Shown here in pieces: positions 34,401 to 46,854 of a stretch of DNA of 64,000 nucleotides. Every line of letters starts with the position of its first letter. Within the stretch, counting starts at the first letter, position 1. The translations under genes were made by a program, and so were the position numbers. Origin of the DNA: Marisa cornuarietis (taxonomy: Eukaryota; Mollusca; Gastropoda; Architaenioglossa; Ampullariidae); assembly GCA_004794655.1 (NCBI GenBank), contig SMMW01000521.1, forward strand, positions 1,084,001-1,148,000, read 5' to 3'. The notes under the pieces are model-generated. The model saw nothing but the letters and a program-made list of their open reading frames with translations, was not told the origin of the DNA and searched no databases.

Positions 34401-37400
34401 AGCCATATGCAGGACAACATAGTCCCACAGAGAACAGATAATTTTGAAAAAAAAGAGTTGTCATTAATTCATGCAATTATTCTCCTTGTTGTCCCATTTC
34501 ACCTGGACCACTCACACGTACATATATCATCACCTGCTATGTGAAAAAGGCTGGAAGAAAGAAGATTCAAAATGTGTGCGTGTGAAAGAGAGAGAAAGTA
34601 ATTTAATAGTGTGTGTGTGTGTGTGTAGGAGAGAGAGAGCAATTAAATGTCAGTTACGGATACATCAAAGAGCGAAGAAAGGACTCCTGGTATTTCAGCT
34701 TCCATCATTTCACACTGGCAGAAATCAATCTTCAGCCTAGTCGCACCAGGCAGCTCTCCCACCGAAAATCTCAATCATTAGGTTAGCCGAATCTTACAAT
34801 AAGTCATACCGTCTAGATCGATAGACTCACAATCTGAAGGTTAAAAAAAAAAGAGGACTGGGTACGCGAAGGATTCAATAAAAAGCTTTCGACTTTTCAC
34901 GAAATTCTGTTGGGAAACTACGCTTACTTATGAGCTCTAACACTTAGCCTAATATGTGCGTCTGGAATCACTGGTATGGAAAAAAGAATTAAAAAAAAAA
35001 CTCAGCAACCAGCACCCCCCACCACCCCAGCGTCTGCAGACTTTCCTCCCATCCTTTCCTTCCCACCTCCTTACTTCTTCGATGCTGTTTTCGCTTTCTC
35101 TGATTGTCATTGCTGAGTATGACAAGTAAATCAAATACATTCGATAGTCAACGCCTCACTAGCAGTTCCGTCTCGCCGTCTGACCTCATTCCTGCACCCT
35201 GTAGTTTCCCCTCCTCAATATATGTGTGCGCGCGTGCGCGTGTGAGCGAGTGAGCGAGAAAGAGAGAATGGGTGTGTGGAGAGGAAGACACGAAGCGGCA
35301 GTTTGGTGGTGGGGGTGGAGAGGAAAGAACAACATCAAAATAGACTGGACAAACCTTAGACAAGCAGGCCGTACTGTCCTCGCTTTCTCTGTGTGAGAGT
35401 TCCTGTGCACGTACATTTACATATACGATTACGTTTGTATATATATATATTTCACCTCGTAAATTTTTTTTTTTTTTTTGAGCAACATAATTCGGAAGTT
35501 ACGGACCGTTCTGCATCATAGTGACTCGTCCTTGAAAATGTGGTCATTATTTTTCTTCTTTTGTGGAAGTGGGGTTGATTTGTTTAAATTTGGATAAGAT
35601 CAAAACCGAAACAGGTCCAATACAAAATGCTAAAACTGTCTGAGTAAAGACTTGAAATGAAGCCTTCTAAGTCACTTTTTGTCAGAAGTTGACAGAGGAA
35701 CAGATTCAATCAAACTGGGATTAAAAGAAATATTCCTTGCATCTAGCCAGTGACAAATGACGGGTATTGGGCGTTAATTCGAGTCATGAGTCGTACACGG
35801 GGCGGGCTTTTTGCGCCTCTGTTTCGATTTCGATCTTCAACGGCTGTCCTAGTCCCTACTTTCCCGACGCGTGTGTGCACGTGCGTGCGCAGGGCTGTCC
35901 TTTCATAACCTGAAGTCCCACTAGCGTGTCGAGTCCATTCCATCCATTTTAGTCCGCTGAAGTGCTGGGCGTCTTGGACTGATTGGTACAGCAAAATGTC
36001 CTTAAGTTAATGGCTCTTTCACACTCTTCTTCCTCCACCGTTCCAACATCACCCATTTCTGGTACTCACCATTCCCAAATGCCATGATCATGATTCTTAG
36101 AAAGGGGGGGGGGTGTTCAGTGTCTAAAGGCACAGTTGATTTACGCGCAGTAAACTTTGAACCTCAACTGTGGCGACTCTCGTAAAAAAATTACTTCCAT
36201 TTAAAGCAAAACACAACACGAAGCCTCTTTTCTATGCTTACTACATAATGCAGATAGTTAAAACTTCGATGTATATATAAGAGCTGATAAAATGTACGTT
36301 TGTAAGCGTGCTTGTACCCATTGCGGGCGAGTTGTTAGTATCTTTAGTGTTGTTGTTTTTTAGCCACTTCATTAACATTCTAATGAAATTGACCACTATT
36401 GAGTCGACGAGTCTGTTTCGTTGAGGATGAAGCCTGTTTTATTTACATTGTTTTATTTTCCTGCTTAAATGGCTCCGACCCCATTTCCTTTCGCTTAGAA
36501 ACTTCAGTCCGTGTTGAGCAAACGTTCGATAACTGCACGTGAGGAAGACTCGCAGCATCGAAGTTGTTCATGCGGGTGTCTCTAACCCTGGGTACAGCCT
36601 GGTACGGCATTGTGTATCGTGGGCGCCAGAAGGCAGCAATGTAGAATGGATTCAACTCTGAACCCTTACAAGCAAGCGCTGAATAACCACTCCTTGCGCT
36701 AGCCGCGCGTCCCAAGGCTAAACTGTCTCCTCACCACATCAGACATGCGGGCCGACGAGGGGCCACAGAATGCCTCGGGAGATTTCTCGTGGCACGACAT
36801 CGGAACAAACACTGGGCTTGCGGGGAGAAAGGGGCCCAACACCGAGCCAGCGCTAGAAACGTGTCAACGCCCTCCGCACTTCAATCTGCGAAAACACAGT
36901 TCGATTTTTCTCGAAGCCACTTCTTTCACATTATAGAAATACCCCCTATTTTATTTGAGAGATTGATGTTTGTATTCATGTAGTTTGACACCCCCCCTCT
37001 ACCTTCTCTCTCTCTCTCGCGTCGCCTGGCCAATGGTATTAATGAAATGAATATCCGAAGACGCGGAAGGCCAAATGGCTTAGCGGACTAAGCCAGAGCT
37101 ACGTTCAAGATCCATCCATCATCCAATCAATGCAGTGATTTGGCATTGGATTGCTGTCTGATGTCTTCTCGTATTATCTTCCTCTAGTCTATAAGTTGTG
37201 ATCAATGCTGTATACATATTATGAGCGTCTGAAGTCCGGCTTTCTTGTGCGGTTGTACATAGTTCTGTAAAAACGCACGAGTACCAGAAACCTCGTGTGC
37301 AGCAATTTTCGTTACTGACAGTAATAAAGTCTGAAAGACTATAGTGAAACGTCCAAGGTCGTGCCTTCCTATTTCGCTCGACAACATAACTGTGCTACAA

Positions 37401-38589
37401 ATGGATGCAGACAAGAGTTCATAATGTCTTCTGCAACGACCATTAAGAATCCACCAGGAAAACCTTCGAACCATCATCAAGATGAAAATCACGAACTAAA
37501 TTGCTACTACTACACGTGTACTGCGCTACTGGCTCAGAACACGTAGTCTAGCAAGTTCCAGCATGAGTGCGGGAGACCTAGCACTTTTTTTCTGTGGCGT
37601 ATGCGCGATAGCCGCTCTTCCCAACGTTGACCGATTTCTAGCTACAAATATTGTCTTTCAACTTCAACTGTTTTTTTTAAAGTTCTGCTGAAAGCAATGT
37701 GTAAACGCTAATATTCTATATAGGCAGAATCGCTATAGTGTATGCGCGCATAACAAACGATCGAAAATGGTTGGCATTCAGCCTCCGGATGCACAGTCGC
37801 TCTAGCTGGATGCTAACGCCTAGCAGTAAGTAAAACTCACAACATTTTATAAGGACTTGGCTGACTGCCATGAAATGTCATGTAACCATCCACATCAGGG
37901 GCAGCGACCATAACGAGAACATGTAATGAGATCCTCTTCCGAAGCAAAAATAAAACTCGACTTGTTCAATCTTCGCAGCAGCTTCAGGGAGTAACTTCCA
38001 TGACTACGCGTACCCATGGGTTTAATCATCAAAGACATATGGAACAATGGTTAGAAACTCAAAAGAGTTATCTGAACTTTGTGAACGTTGTTATAAGACG
38101 TAGGCATGTATGCAACCATCCCTCTTAACTTTCCGAGCTAGAAAGGGGAATCTGGGTAATGAAGAAGCGGTAACAGTTTTCTACTCCTGTAATAAATTAA
38201 CCTATAAGTTTTAGACATAACTTTATGTTGTATTTAAATAAAATGTTTTCAAAATTTGGGAAATATTTATTGAGATCTTTGCGTTACATTCCTTTGACCA
38301 ATAAGCACGAAACTGACACTATGCAATTGGGGGGGGGGGTAGGGTAGGAGAAAGACGCAAGACGGACCTTCCAATAAAACAGAAAATGGGAAGCCATTAA
38401 GCCCCAAAAGCCCGACTGACAGCCTGTTCACTCGACTTTCCATTTCCTTGTTTCCGCACAGTTGTGGTTCCAAGCAGGTCTTGAAAACATGGGGCTCTTC
38501 TGACCAGGCAGGCAAGTGAATGGCGTCAATGAGATTCGCTATTCCCAACTTCCCACCCCCCACCTCCCCAAAAAAGGTTTTCAAGTTCT
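31453..38589. other. Upstream region of nephrin, no gene recognised
   Basis: No open frame here resembles a known protein. Base composition is mixed, with CpG-bearing patches (33030-33520, 35150-35990, 36550-36900), simple GAGA/TCTC tracts and an AT repeat near 35440. A tRNA-like fragment (ATGGCTTAGCGGACTAAGCC, then GTTCAAGATCC) lies near 37070-37105. The promoter of nephrin may lie here but cannot be pinned down. Confidence 0.4.
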
Positions 38590-38843
38590 GGGGCCAGTTG
38601 CACGACACATTTCTAATTTTAAACACTTTTAGGTCTTAAATCTTTTTAGATAATCTGTTAAAAGTGCACAACACAATTTTAGAATTTTTAAAACTGAAAC
38701 TGCTAGTTGTTTAAGTCTGACTTTCCGTCCTGTCAGTACAATTTTTTTTGTATGTTCTGGTGCAATGCATCGAAATGGCATAGAAGAGATTTTTCTTCTT
38801 TAGAACAGTTTTAAGGTTAGAAACATGTTGTGCAACTGGCCCC
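38590..38843. mobile_element. MITE with GGGGCCAGTTGCAC inverted ends
   Basis: Starts GGGGCCAGTTGCACGACACA and ends with the complement, TGTTGTGCAACTGGCCCC. The inverted ends match for about 27 bp with a few changes. The element is 254 bp long, AT-rich inside and has no coding capacity. The superfamily is not certain because no clear target duplication is visible. Confidence 0.75.
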
Positions 38844-39089
38844 TGAGCGCAAAATCTCTGCATCACACGTCCTTCACGAGAAATCATGGCGCAGTGTGAT
38901 GCAAAATCGCGTGCGTGAATGAACGCACGAATGCTAGTACAGATGTAGAGCCGAGTGGTGGGGGGTGGGGTTGAGTGGTGTGGAAGGGGTGGGTGAACCG
39001 GTTTGTCATTCCTCTGCGTCTGCCCCATATCGTATGCTGTCAGAAACGATGATGATTTGAAGTGCTAATAGATTCTGCGGTGGTTTTGA

Positions 39090-39235
39090 TGCTGACAGTT
39101 GATGCTAGCGATGATGATAGCGATGATGACATGCGAACGGCTGGTGCTGCTGCTGGTGATGATCACGACGAAGATTGTGAGAATAATGATGGCAATGATG
39201 ATGAAGAGGATGATCATGATTATAACGACCACAAA
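39090..39235 (+). repeat. GAT/GAC-rich low-complexity tract
   Basis: A run of GAT, GAC and GAA triplets with interruptions. It would encode an acidic Asp-rich peptide in the 39062-39250 frame, but it is best explained as a decayed trinucleotide repeat. Confidence 0.6.
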
Positions 39236-40470
39236 GACGAACTAATCTAACAATATTCTCACATGAATGACCAAAGTGTAATGCACTTCATGGCATATTA
39301 CTAGCACAGAAATATGGCACCGAAGTCTATAATACCCGGTTCGCACTGAAATAATTATTTTTACCTTTAGGGCCCTGGACGCTTTTGAATGCAAAAGGCA
39401 GAACATACCACGGCTGTTCACGTTCTACGGACCCCAAAGTATGTCTACAGAAGCACCTGCCTTCTCACCAGCTGTCTCTAAACGGCTTTCAGTGTGAAAA
39501 AGATCTGAATGCAAAGAATAAGTACAATAAGAACGGGATGCGGTGTTTGTCGGTAAATTAATTTTGTTTCTTACTTTTCTGACGTCACTTCTGCTTCTTC
39601 TTCCTGGAACACGCGCAAAGGAGAATGGCTAGATTGTTTTCCCGGCAGCTCTCCGTCAACAGCAGTTCCCAAATTTGAGCAGTGCGTCTTTCTCAAATGT
39701 AAAGGCTTTCCCCCCTTTTTTAAATAAAAAATCGGCTTTAGGGAAAAAAACCAAATGAAGCGCTTTTAACGAACTACCAGCATTTTCAATAAAATATCGT
39801 TTCCAAGTTTCTTCTTTCTGAGCTGAATATCCTTTCCCCCAAATAAGTAAAAAAGAGTATTACATGTTTTTCTATGAAGCACGTACGTGGTCGAAGAGCC
39901 AAAAGACATAAATTAAACTCTCTTTAAAAGTATTTCTATCATAGGATCTTTTTTTTTTTCAAAACCTACAGTTAAATTCCAGGGAGGAAGCAATCTCAAG
40001 CCAGCAAAACATATGAAGTGTTTGATAAGATTTTCCTAACTTGATGTTAAAGAAGTGAAATAAGATTTGGGGTGTACACAACTTTTTTTTAACGCAACCT
40101 CCTCATACTGCTCGCCTATAACGTAAAGCAACTCTGCCCCCATTCCGAGACACCCCCTGTAAAATAAAGCCATTTACTTACATAGAAAGGCGCGGGCACT
40201 CACAGACACACACAAAAGAAACTCAGGAGATTAAAACGAAGGCAAAAACAACAAATAAATATCTGAAGCGAAGAACTTCCATGAAATGAAAAGGAAATGG
40301 ACATCACTGATGTAATACTCAAGGGAATCGAGCATGCATACCATCTCTCCCCTTTCGTTCCTCTTTTCCTTTCTCTCTACTCTAGATCACGCCCCCTGCC
40401 CCTTTTAGGCCGAATTTGACTTTTTAGTTGTTCACTTTATCCCACCCCACCTCTCCCAGTGATAGACGAG

Positions 40471-40485
40471 CGCGCGCGCGCGCGA
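40471..40485. repeat. (CG)n microsatellite
   Basis: Seven CG units in a row, uncommon in an AT-rich animal genome where CpG is usually lost. Sequence on both sides is low-complexity and has no recognised gene. Confidence 0.9.
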
Positions 40486-42167
40486 GTGTACCCACCCGCA
40501 TGTGAGGGTGAGTAGTTGTGGGAGGAAAAAGAGAGGAGAAGAAGGTGGGTTAGAGAAAAAGGGGAATAAAATGGAGGAAAGGAGAACCGTTCTCTTTAAC
40601 GGGCAACAGTGAGACGGCAGAAGAACAACAGCAGGGAAAGGTTTCACGGATGATGTCCATTAAAAAAAGGGGGGGGGTGTACTATAAATCATGTCTGACC
40701 ACGGAACTGTACTTCCTATTGGTCAAATCGAATGAGAAGGTTAATAAAGCTAATTATGACAACCACCCCTCCCTCTTAATCCCCAACCTTTCGACCATGT
40801 TCCACGGTTCAGTCCAACTGCACACAGCTCTTGTGTTGGCTGGCATGACGAACCCCAGAGATAAAAAAATAATAAAGTTCTCTGGATGATGCTGCCTTTT
40901 AGACATGATAACTGTTGTGAGAGGCGCTGTGAATGGTTTGCTTTCCTCGCCAAGTTGTCGTGAATAACGACCTTTCGGATGCTCTCTAAACCCTCGGCAG
41001 TTCTCAAAGTTTGCGTTCGACATCTGCAATCTTCTCTCTGATACTCTTTCCCATCTTCCTCCCGGCACATACACACACAAAACCCTCCAACCCACGCTCT
41101 CTCCTCACCAGTTGTTATTGGCTGTTCGGGGGCCAGTGACGGCTTTGTCACATGGATAAGTCTATTTCGTCTAAACGAATGATTCCGTGAAAGAGTCTCC
41201 CGTATAATGTCTTTAATGTGTCTAATATGTAAACTAGTTGTGCTTGCAGATTTAAAATTGCAAGAAAGAAGCGTAAAAGGCTAAGAGTGGAGAATTACCT
41301 ACAAACCAAGAGGGAATAAAAATTACATAGACTACACAACCTCCACAGAAGAGTTCACTGGACACGTCCCACAACCGAGCAAATCCAAATTTAACGAGCA
41401 TTTGCACATCCTCTCCATGCATTAAAGTGCCCATAACCATGAACATTTGCCCCTCCTTTCCATACATATAACTTTCTACAAATATTAAAGGATGAAGAAG
41501 CTCACAGGCATTTTAAATAAGGAAATGTGAGATGTAAAGGTTCATTTAACCCAACCCTGCAACTAAAGTACAGTTATAACTAAAACGGCGGTAACGTTCT
41601 TGCTTGAAATGTATTACAAGTCTGAATCCTGGAGGCTGCTGAATTGTGAATGCAATTTTATTATTCGAAAATGTAACAACCTGAAAGTGAAACTACCAGC
41701 TATGGTGATTGTATGGAGACAACTTTTGTACTGACGGGGAGGCTCTGTAACCTGCTAGTGCAGTCGACTGTCACATGTGAAAGTTCGATGCCTGTGGCAG
41801 AAACTATCCCTACCCACCTAGCAGCTGCTCAGTAGAAATGATTACCCGAAGGTAAGGACGTTGAACGGAGAGGTTTGGGCTCGGTAAGTCTCGATCCTGG
41901 TTATACAGAACAGACTAAGGGTAAGGACACTAAATGACATCAGCTCACTACTGATATAAAAATCACTGACACCAATTTTGTAGTTGTCAGTTGGTTTAAA
42001 GATGTCTACTGCAGCCAGTGGAAAGTAGTGAAGGTCCTCCACTTTTTTTTTTTTTAGCCTTTTTTACCAATGGTTTCCTGTGATCCAGTGTCTGCCGCTG
42101 GACGTTTCTGAGCCGTCCACCACTGAGAGATAAGGTTTCCGCTGAGAAAGATTTACGTTTTTTCTAT

Positions 42168-42913
42168 CTAGGCTTGATTACTGTAACTCCTTTCTTGCAG
42201 GGTGCCCCCATACCCTCTTCATAAACTCCAGAAAGTATAGGACTCTGCTGCACATTTGATGCTTAGAGGTAGGAAACGGGACCATGTCACACCTCTCCTT
42301 TCCTGCACTGGCTACGCATCCGTTCTCGCATTCGATACAAGCTGTCTGTGCTGTGTTTTAGTTTCTTTGCAAGCTTCTGCCCTGACTACTTATCTGAACT
42401 TTTCTTCCCCTACATCCCAGCTAGACAACTCCGCCCTTCGTTTGATGACAGTATGCTAACTATCCCTATCAGCAAAACAACCACATATGGTCACAGGAGT
42501 TTTAGTTACTATGCTGCAAAACAGCGGAACTCTCTCCCCTTCCACATCCGCCACTTACCCGCCATCGAATCCTTTAAAAGTGCACTAAAACACATTTGTT
42601 CCATGAGCATTATACCGAACATCTATCGACTAGTCCACCTTTTAATCCTTTCTTTTATTTTTTTTCGTCTGTTGACTGGTCCGCCTGTTCCTTTTCCTTT
42701 GGAGGTTCATGAAACTCTCAATCTTTACTGTTTGTTCCCTGATTCCTCTTTGCGTCTTCTATGTTTGTCTTTTATTACTTGTCTACACAGTTGTTTATGC
42801 TGCGATCCTTTGTATACTATGTCTCACACTTGTCTCAAGTGCTGAGATCATGTTCCTCCATGAGCGTGATCACACGCTATATATATATATATATCACATG
42901 TTTATTATTATTT
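42168..42913 (+). mobile_element. Degenerate LINE copy with broken ORF2 end
   Basis: Frame-shifted remains of the same C-terminal ORF2 block as at 12114: LDYCNSFLAGCP, RKRDHVTPLL, ISKTTTYGHRSFSYYAAK, RNSLPFHIRHLPAIESFKSALK. The frame changes near 42300-42350. The 3' part differs from the young copies but keeps a CATGTTC..CATGAGCGTGA core and an AT/ATT tail, so it is probably an older subfamily. Confidence 0.75.
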
Positions 42914-43537
42914 TAAACCATTTAGGGATTGGGTAATGGACAGGAGAAGGGGAACTGTTTCTGTTTTTTTTTCTTCTTCACTCATTTGGTTATTATACTT
43001 ACTAAGCATGCAATCTTATGTAGGCTATTTTAGGTTGGAGTGGCGTAAAGGAGCTGAAGATGATGTCTAAAGGGAATACAGAATGTGTGAAATGAATTGG
43101 TTTTTGCAGCCTCGGTGTTTTATCTAAGCAGCAAAGCCTTTGAACAATTTGTAATCCTTCGCTCCTCATGGGATACAAAAAATGGAAGCCAATCTTTAGA
43201 GAGGCAAGCAATGGACAAAGCGATATTAATATCAGATAAAAAGTGACAGATTTCCTAGACAAACCCTAAATGGAGAAGCACAACACTGGAAAACACATTT
43301 CATTACTTGCCGCCGAGTCACTATGACCTCGTAGTCTGGCGGGAAAAGGGAGGTCAGCCAAGCAATAAAGACAGGGCAAAAGAAAAGGTTACTCTTTCCT
43401 GGTATGGAGTTTGTGGTCTTGTATTGCTTTTTCTCTTTCTTTTAAGAACAAGAAATGAAAGCATGGTAAGAAATTAAAGCTTCTCTTCTGGCCCGTACGT
43501 GTGAATGACTGTATGCTTGCTCATGTTAATGCACTAC

Positions 43538-43664
43538 CAGTGGCATAGGATACAGGAGGGCGCCGCCCCACCAAACAAATACTGAAGAGACAAGAATGTG
43601 AACGTCGTTCACTGTCAGCATGGAGTTTGCCACCACCCCCAAAACCGAGCATCTTCCTACGCCA
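43538..43664. mobile_element. Second copy of the CAGTGGCATAGGA MITE-like family
   Basis: Begins CAGTGGCATAGGA and ends TCCTACGCCACC. The interior AAATACTGAAGAGACAAGAA and GTTCACTGTCAGCATGGAGT matches the intron-1 copy at 28936-29070 in the same orientation. Confidence 0.6.
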
Positions 43665-43705
43665 CCAGAATACCCTACGTCAGACTACCCTTCGACCAGT
43701 GTCCC

Positions 43706-43708
<3 letters not shown>

Positions 43709-43763
<55 letters not shown>
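43709..43763. repeat. (AC)n microsatellite
   Basis: About 27 uninterrupted AC units, the longest perfect microsatellite in the window. Confidence 0.98.
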
Positions 43764-43766
<3 letters not shown>

Positions 43767-44535
43767 AGATGAACATACAAGCCCTTGAATAAATTCAAAC
43801 TTAGCAGAACAAATGGACAGTATTTTCTTTGATTTTTTTTAATCGTTAAAAATGAAAAACGAAGTTACACAGCAAAAGATAGTTAAGTAATTTTACCCTA
43901 GTGATTGCCTACAATGGTTCTTCTTATTAATATCTGTTTTTGCTTCATGTATAATCTATGCTCTGCTACATAATATTAGACATCACCCTTACAAGCCTTT
44001 CTCTTTCCAAATTTATTTATTTTTAACATCTTTTGTAATTAACCTACACAGACTATATAATTATGGAACAAATATGCAGACAATACCTGTGATGTTTTAC
44101 CACACTTGAGAGTACGTAGTACACAGTGGAGTAATAATGTTACACGCTACAGAGACTGTATCTCCTGTGAGTTGACATTGCCATTGTTTGTTCTTCCTGT
44201 TCAATGTTGCAACTGTCAAAACAACACCACAGCCAAAATCCTCTTCAGCTGAGAATTGAGGGAAAAGGTAAATGTCCCAAAGCCTGAAACTGGTATTGGT
44301 TCACTGTGTCTAAGCCACAGTATCCTTGCCATTACCTTTCCTATTAGTTAGATATTTCTTCTGGAAACCCGCTGGGTAGGATAGAGAAAATTTCCAGCGA
44401 CCAGCCCAAATAGCCCTTCAACCAGCGACTTACTTCACAGTTGAGCGCACTTTGAAACCAGCCTCAGAAGCCTCACAGCAGAGATGGGAAATAGTGCTGT
44501 ACCGGGAAGGGAAATACCAAAGGGCCGACATGAAG

Positions 44536-45103
44536 AAGACCAACCTGAATGGTTTTCGAATTTTCATATATCGGTAGATACAGGCGATACAAACCTAACC
44601 TGTAAATTGTAGCCTCCAAAACCCATCCGTTAATTAATTATCCGCTACGATTCGTAATTACGATCAACAAGCGTCGCTAACAGTGAATACGTCACACTAG
44701 TGCACCATTCACAACACTGGCAGCAGTCAACACCAAACACAGAGAGAGAGAGAGAGAATGAGTGACAGCTCGGGTTATTCGGACGTTGAAGCTCTGTATT
44801 TCTCGTGGTTTTGAAAAACTGCTACTTTAGCACGAGAAAAGCACACTTTAAAGTCCGAATAATCCCAACTGTCGCTCACTCTCTCTCTCTCTGTTTGGTG
44901 TTGACGGCTGTCAATGTTGTGAATGGTGCACTACTGTGACGTAGTACACTGTTAACGGCGCTCGTTGATCGCAGGTGCAAATCGCGTACTTTGCTAGCGG
45001 ATAATTAACGGATGGGTTTTGGAGGCTGCAATTTACAGGTTAGGTTTATATCGCCTATATCTACCGATATCTGCAAAAAACGCAAACCATTCAGGTTGGT
45101 CTT
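44536..45103. mobile_element. Foldback element: 568-bp near-complete palindrome
   Basis: The left arm runs from AAGACCAACCTGAATGGTT. The right arm is its complement, ending AACCATTCAGGTTGGTCTT. The match continues inward through CTAACCTGTAAATTG, CCAAAACCCATCCGTTAATT, TAGTGCACCATTCACAACA, GTCAACACCAAACA, a GA repeat, TATTCGGAC and TTCTCGTG to a loop of about 25 bases near 44807-44833. The arms differ by scattered substitutions and small gaps, so they have aged since the inversion formed. There is no coding capacity of its own. Confidence 0.85.
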
Positions 45104-45245
45104 TAAATGACTGAAACAAGAGACTGTAAAACCCTGCATGAAAGCACACGGAACCTCAATAAAGACCACCGTCAACATCCCCTCCCCCCAACAAACTGTT
45201 AAAAAATATGAGTAATATAGGTGAATCATCTCTGCATGTCTGTAC

Positions 45246-45433
45246 CTTTCTAGGCTTCTTCTCATCAACCTGCTGCGGCCCGGCCAGTCATGAGTGAGCG
45301 GCAGTGTGATTATCAAGGTAGCCGCAACAACAATCTCACGCAGAATCAAAGCAAGCGTCAGTGAGGCGGACGATAATTCCTGGCCGCGCAAGTCATCGAT
45401 TTCCGAGTGCAATCTCTCACCGGCAGACCCAAG
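45246..45433 (-). other. Candidate leader exon upstream of nephrin
   Basis: On the minus strand a textbook branch site TACTAAC (45483-45477) is followed by a run of 12 T, then TTTTTGTTGTCAG. After a 188-base GC-richer segment there is a donor, GAAAG/GTACAG. The segment lies in a longer open frame (195 codons, 45005-45592) that partly crosses the foldback element. It could be a noncoding first-part exon of nephrin or part of an unknown gene. No homology was recognised. Confidence 0.2.
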
Positions 45434-46854
45434 CTGACAACAAAAATTAATCGAACAGTACTTCAAAAAAAAAAAAGTTAGTAGGACCTCTTCTGCGTCG
45501 ATCTTTTGGGATGCAAGCTGCTCAGCGAACGTTACCGTTCGCCATTTCTTACAGTTCATCACAAAGGCCAGAAAGTCCCAAAATTCCCCCACCTAAACCT
45601 CAAGCCTTGGCCTTACCCATACCCACTTTATTCACCTACTTTCATTCATTAGAAAATAAGTTTGATCCATCTCTCCGGTCTTTTTTTTTTTTTTCTTTTA
45701 AAAGTTGATGACAAAGCTGACCCGTAGCTCAGTTGCTCAGCGGTTGAATTTCGCTTTCCCCTGAAACATTTAACGGCCATTAATTCCCGATCCTTCTCCG
45801 GAATCGAATCGTTTTCTTTCTTTCTTTCCTTCCTCTTCTTCATTTAAACTCCACGTCTCATTCTCATGAATTATTAATCGCACACGAAATCGTGATAAAT
45901 CCCTCCCATGGCTAACTCGTTTTGACATTAGCACCCTCCTGAAAGGCAAGGCAAAAGCACCTGAACTTGGCGACCGTCTGCCGCTTGAGCCGCCTGGTGC
46001 GAGGCTTTCGGGTTCTCTCTCTCTGGTGTATGGCTCTCTCTCAGACACACGTACACACAGCACCGGATGAAGGCATTCCTTGTTGCCCACAGAAATGTGA
46101 GTGACAATGATAGTTCTTTATTAAGGAGGGTGACAGAACAAGCAAGGTGCATTTTTCATCTAGCCCTTGATCTAATGAGGTAAAGAAATTATTACACGGG
46201 GAAATAACATAACAACATCCTTGAAGGTCTAAGAAAATAAAACTGTTCAAATATAATATTGGTTCATTTCATACAAACTGGCGTCGCTGCAGCCCTGATG
46301 TAGTGACAGCAGAGATGGAAGTTTAACATGGGTTCACGTGAGAGTTTAACGGTCTAATTAACAAATGCGTGTGTTTGAGAAAGATAAAGAGAGGATTTTT
46401 TTCGAGTGGCAAGTTGACAATTAAAAAGGGTTGGGTGAGGGTGTGTAGAGAAGGTATGCATCCCTTTTTCTCTGTCTCTTTACTAGTCTCATGTCCGCTC
46501 TCGTGATCACGCCTTCTAGCCTCCGCGCTTTCCCCCTCCACAACTCCAGCTCTCTTCGCTTTTTCAATCCCATCCACCCACGCAAGACGATTTCTGCATC
46601 TAATTGGCGGCGAGGGGACTCCTTCGTCTACGCTGCAATCAAAAGTGATTGGCCAATTTGCATCAAAACTGCGCCTGACGATTTTCCAACTGAACGGCGA
46701 GAACCTGAAGGGATGGCCGGGGTCGCGGCTCTGTTGTCACGACCAGCCACAGCTCGACATTAAAGACAAGAAAAAAAAAGGAGAGCAAAAGCCCGTTTAA
46801 TCGCAATTAGCTCAACCAGAACATTTCATTTTTTTTTTTTTGCGTATTGGAACG

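Noticed and set aside
39062..39250. Asp-rich acidic open frame as a gene
   Set aside because: Fully explained by an interrupted GAT/GAC trinucleotide repeat.
40750..41151. Minus-strand 133-codon open frame
   Set aside because: No domain pattern, overlapping open frames on both strands, and a composition typical of chance translation.
45718..45800. tRNA-like sequence starting GTAGCTCAGTTG
   Set aside because: No matching B box at the right distance and no cloverleaf. At most a SINE remnant.
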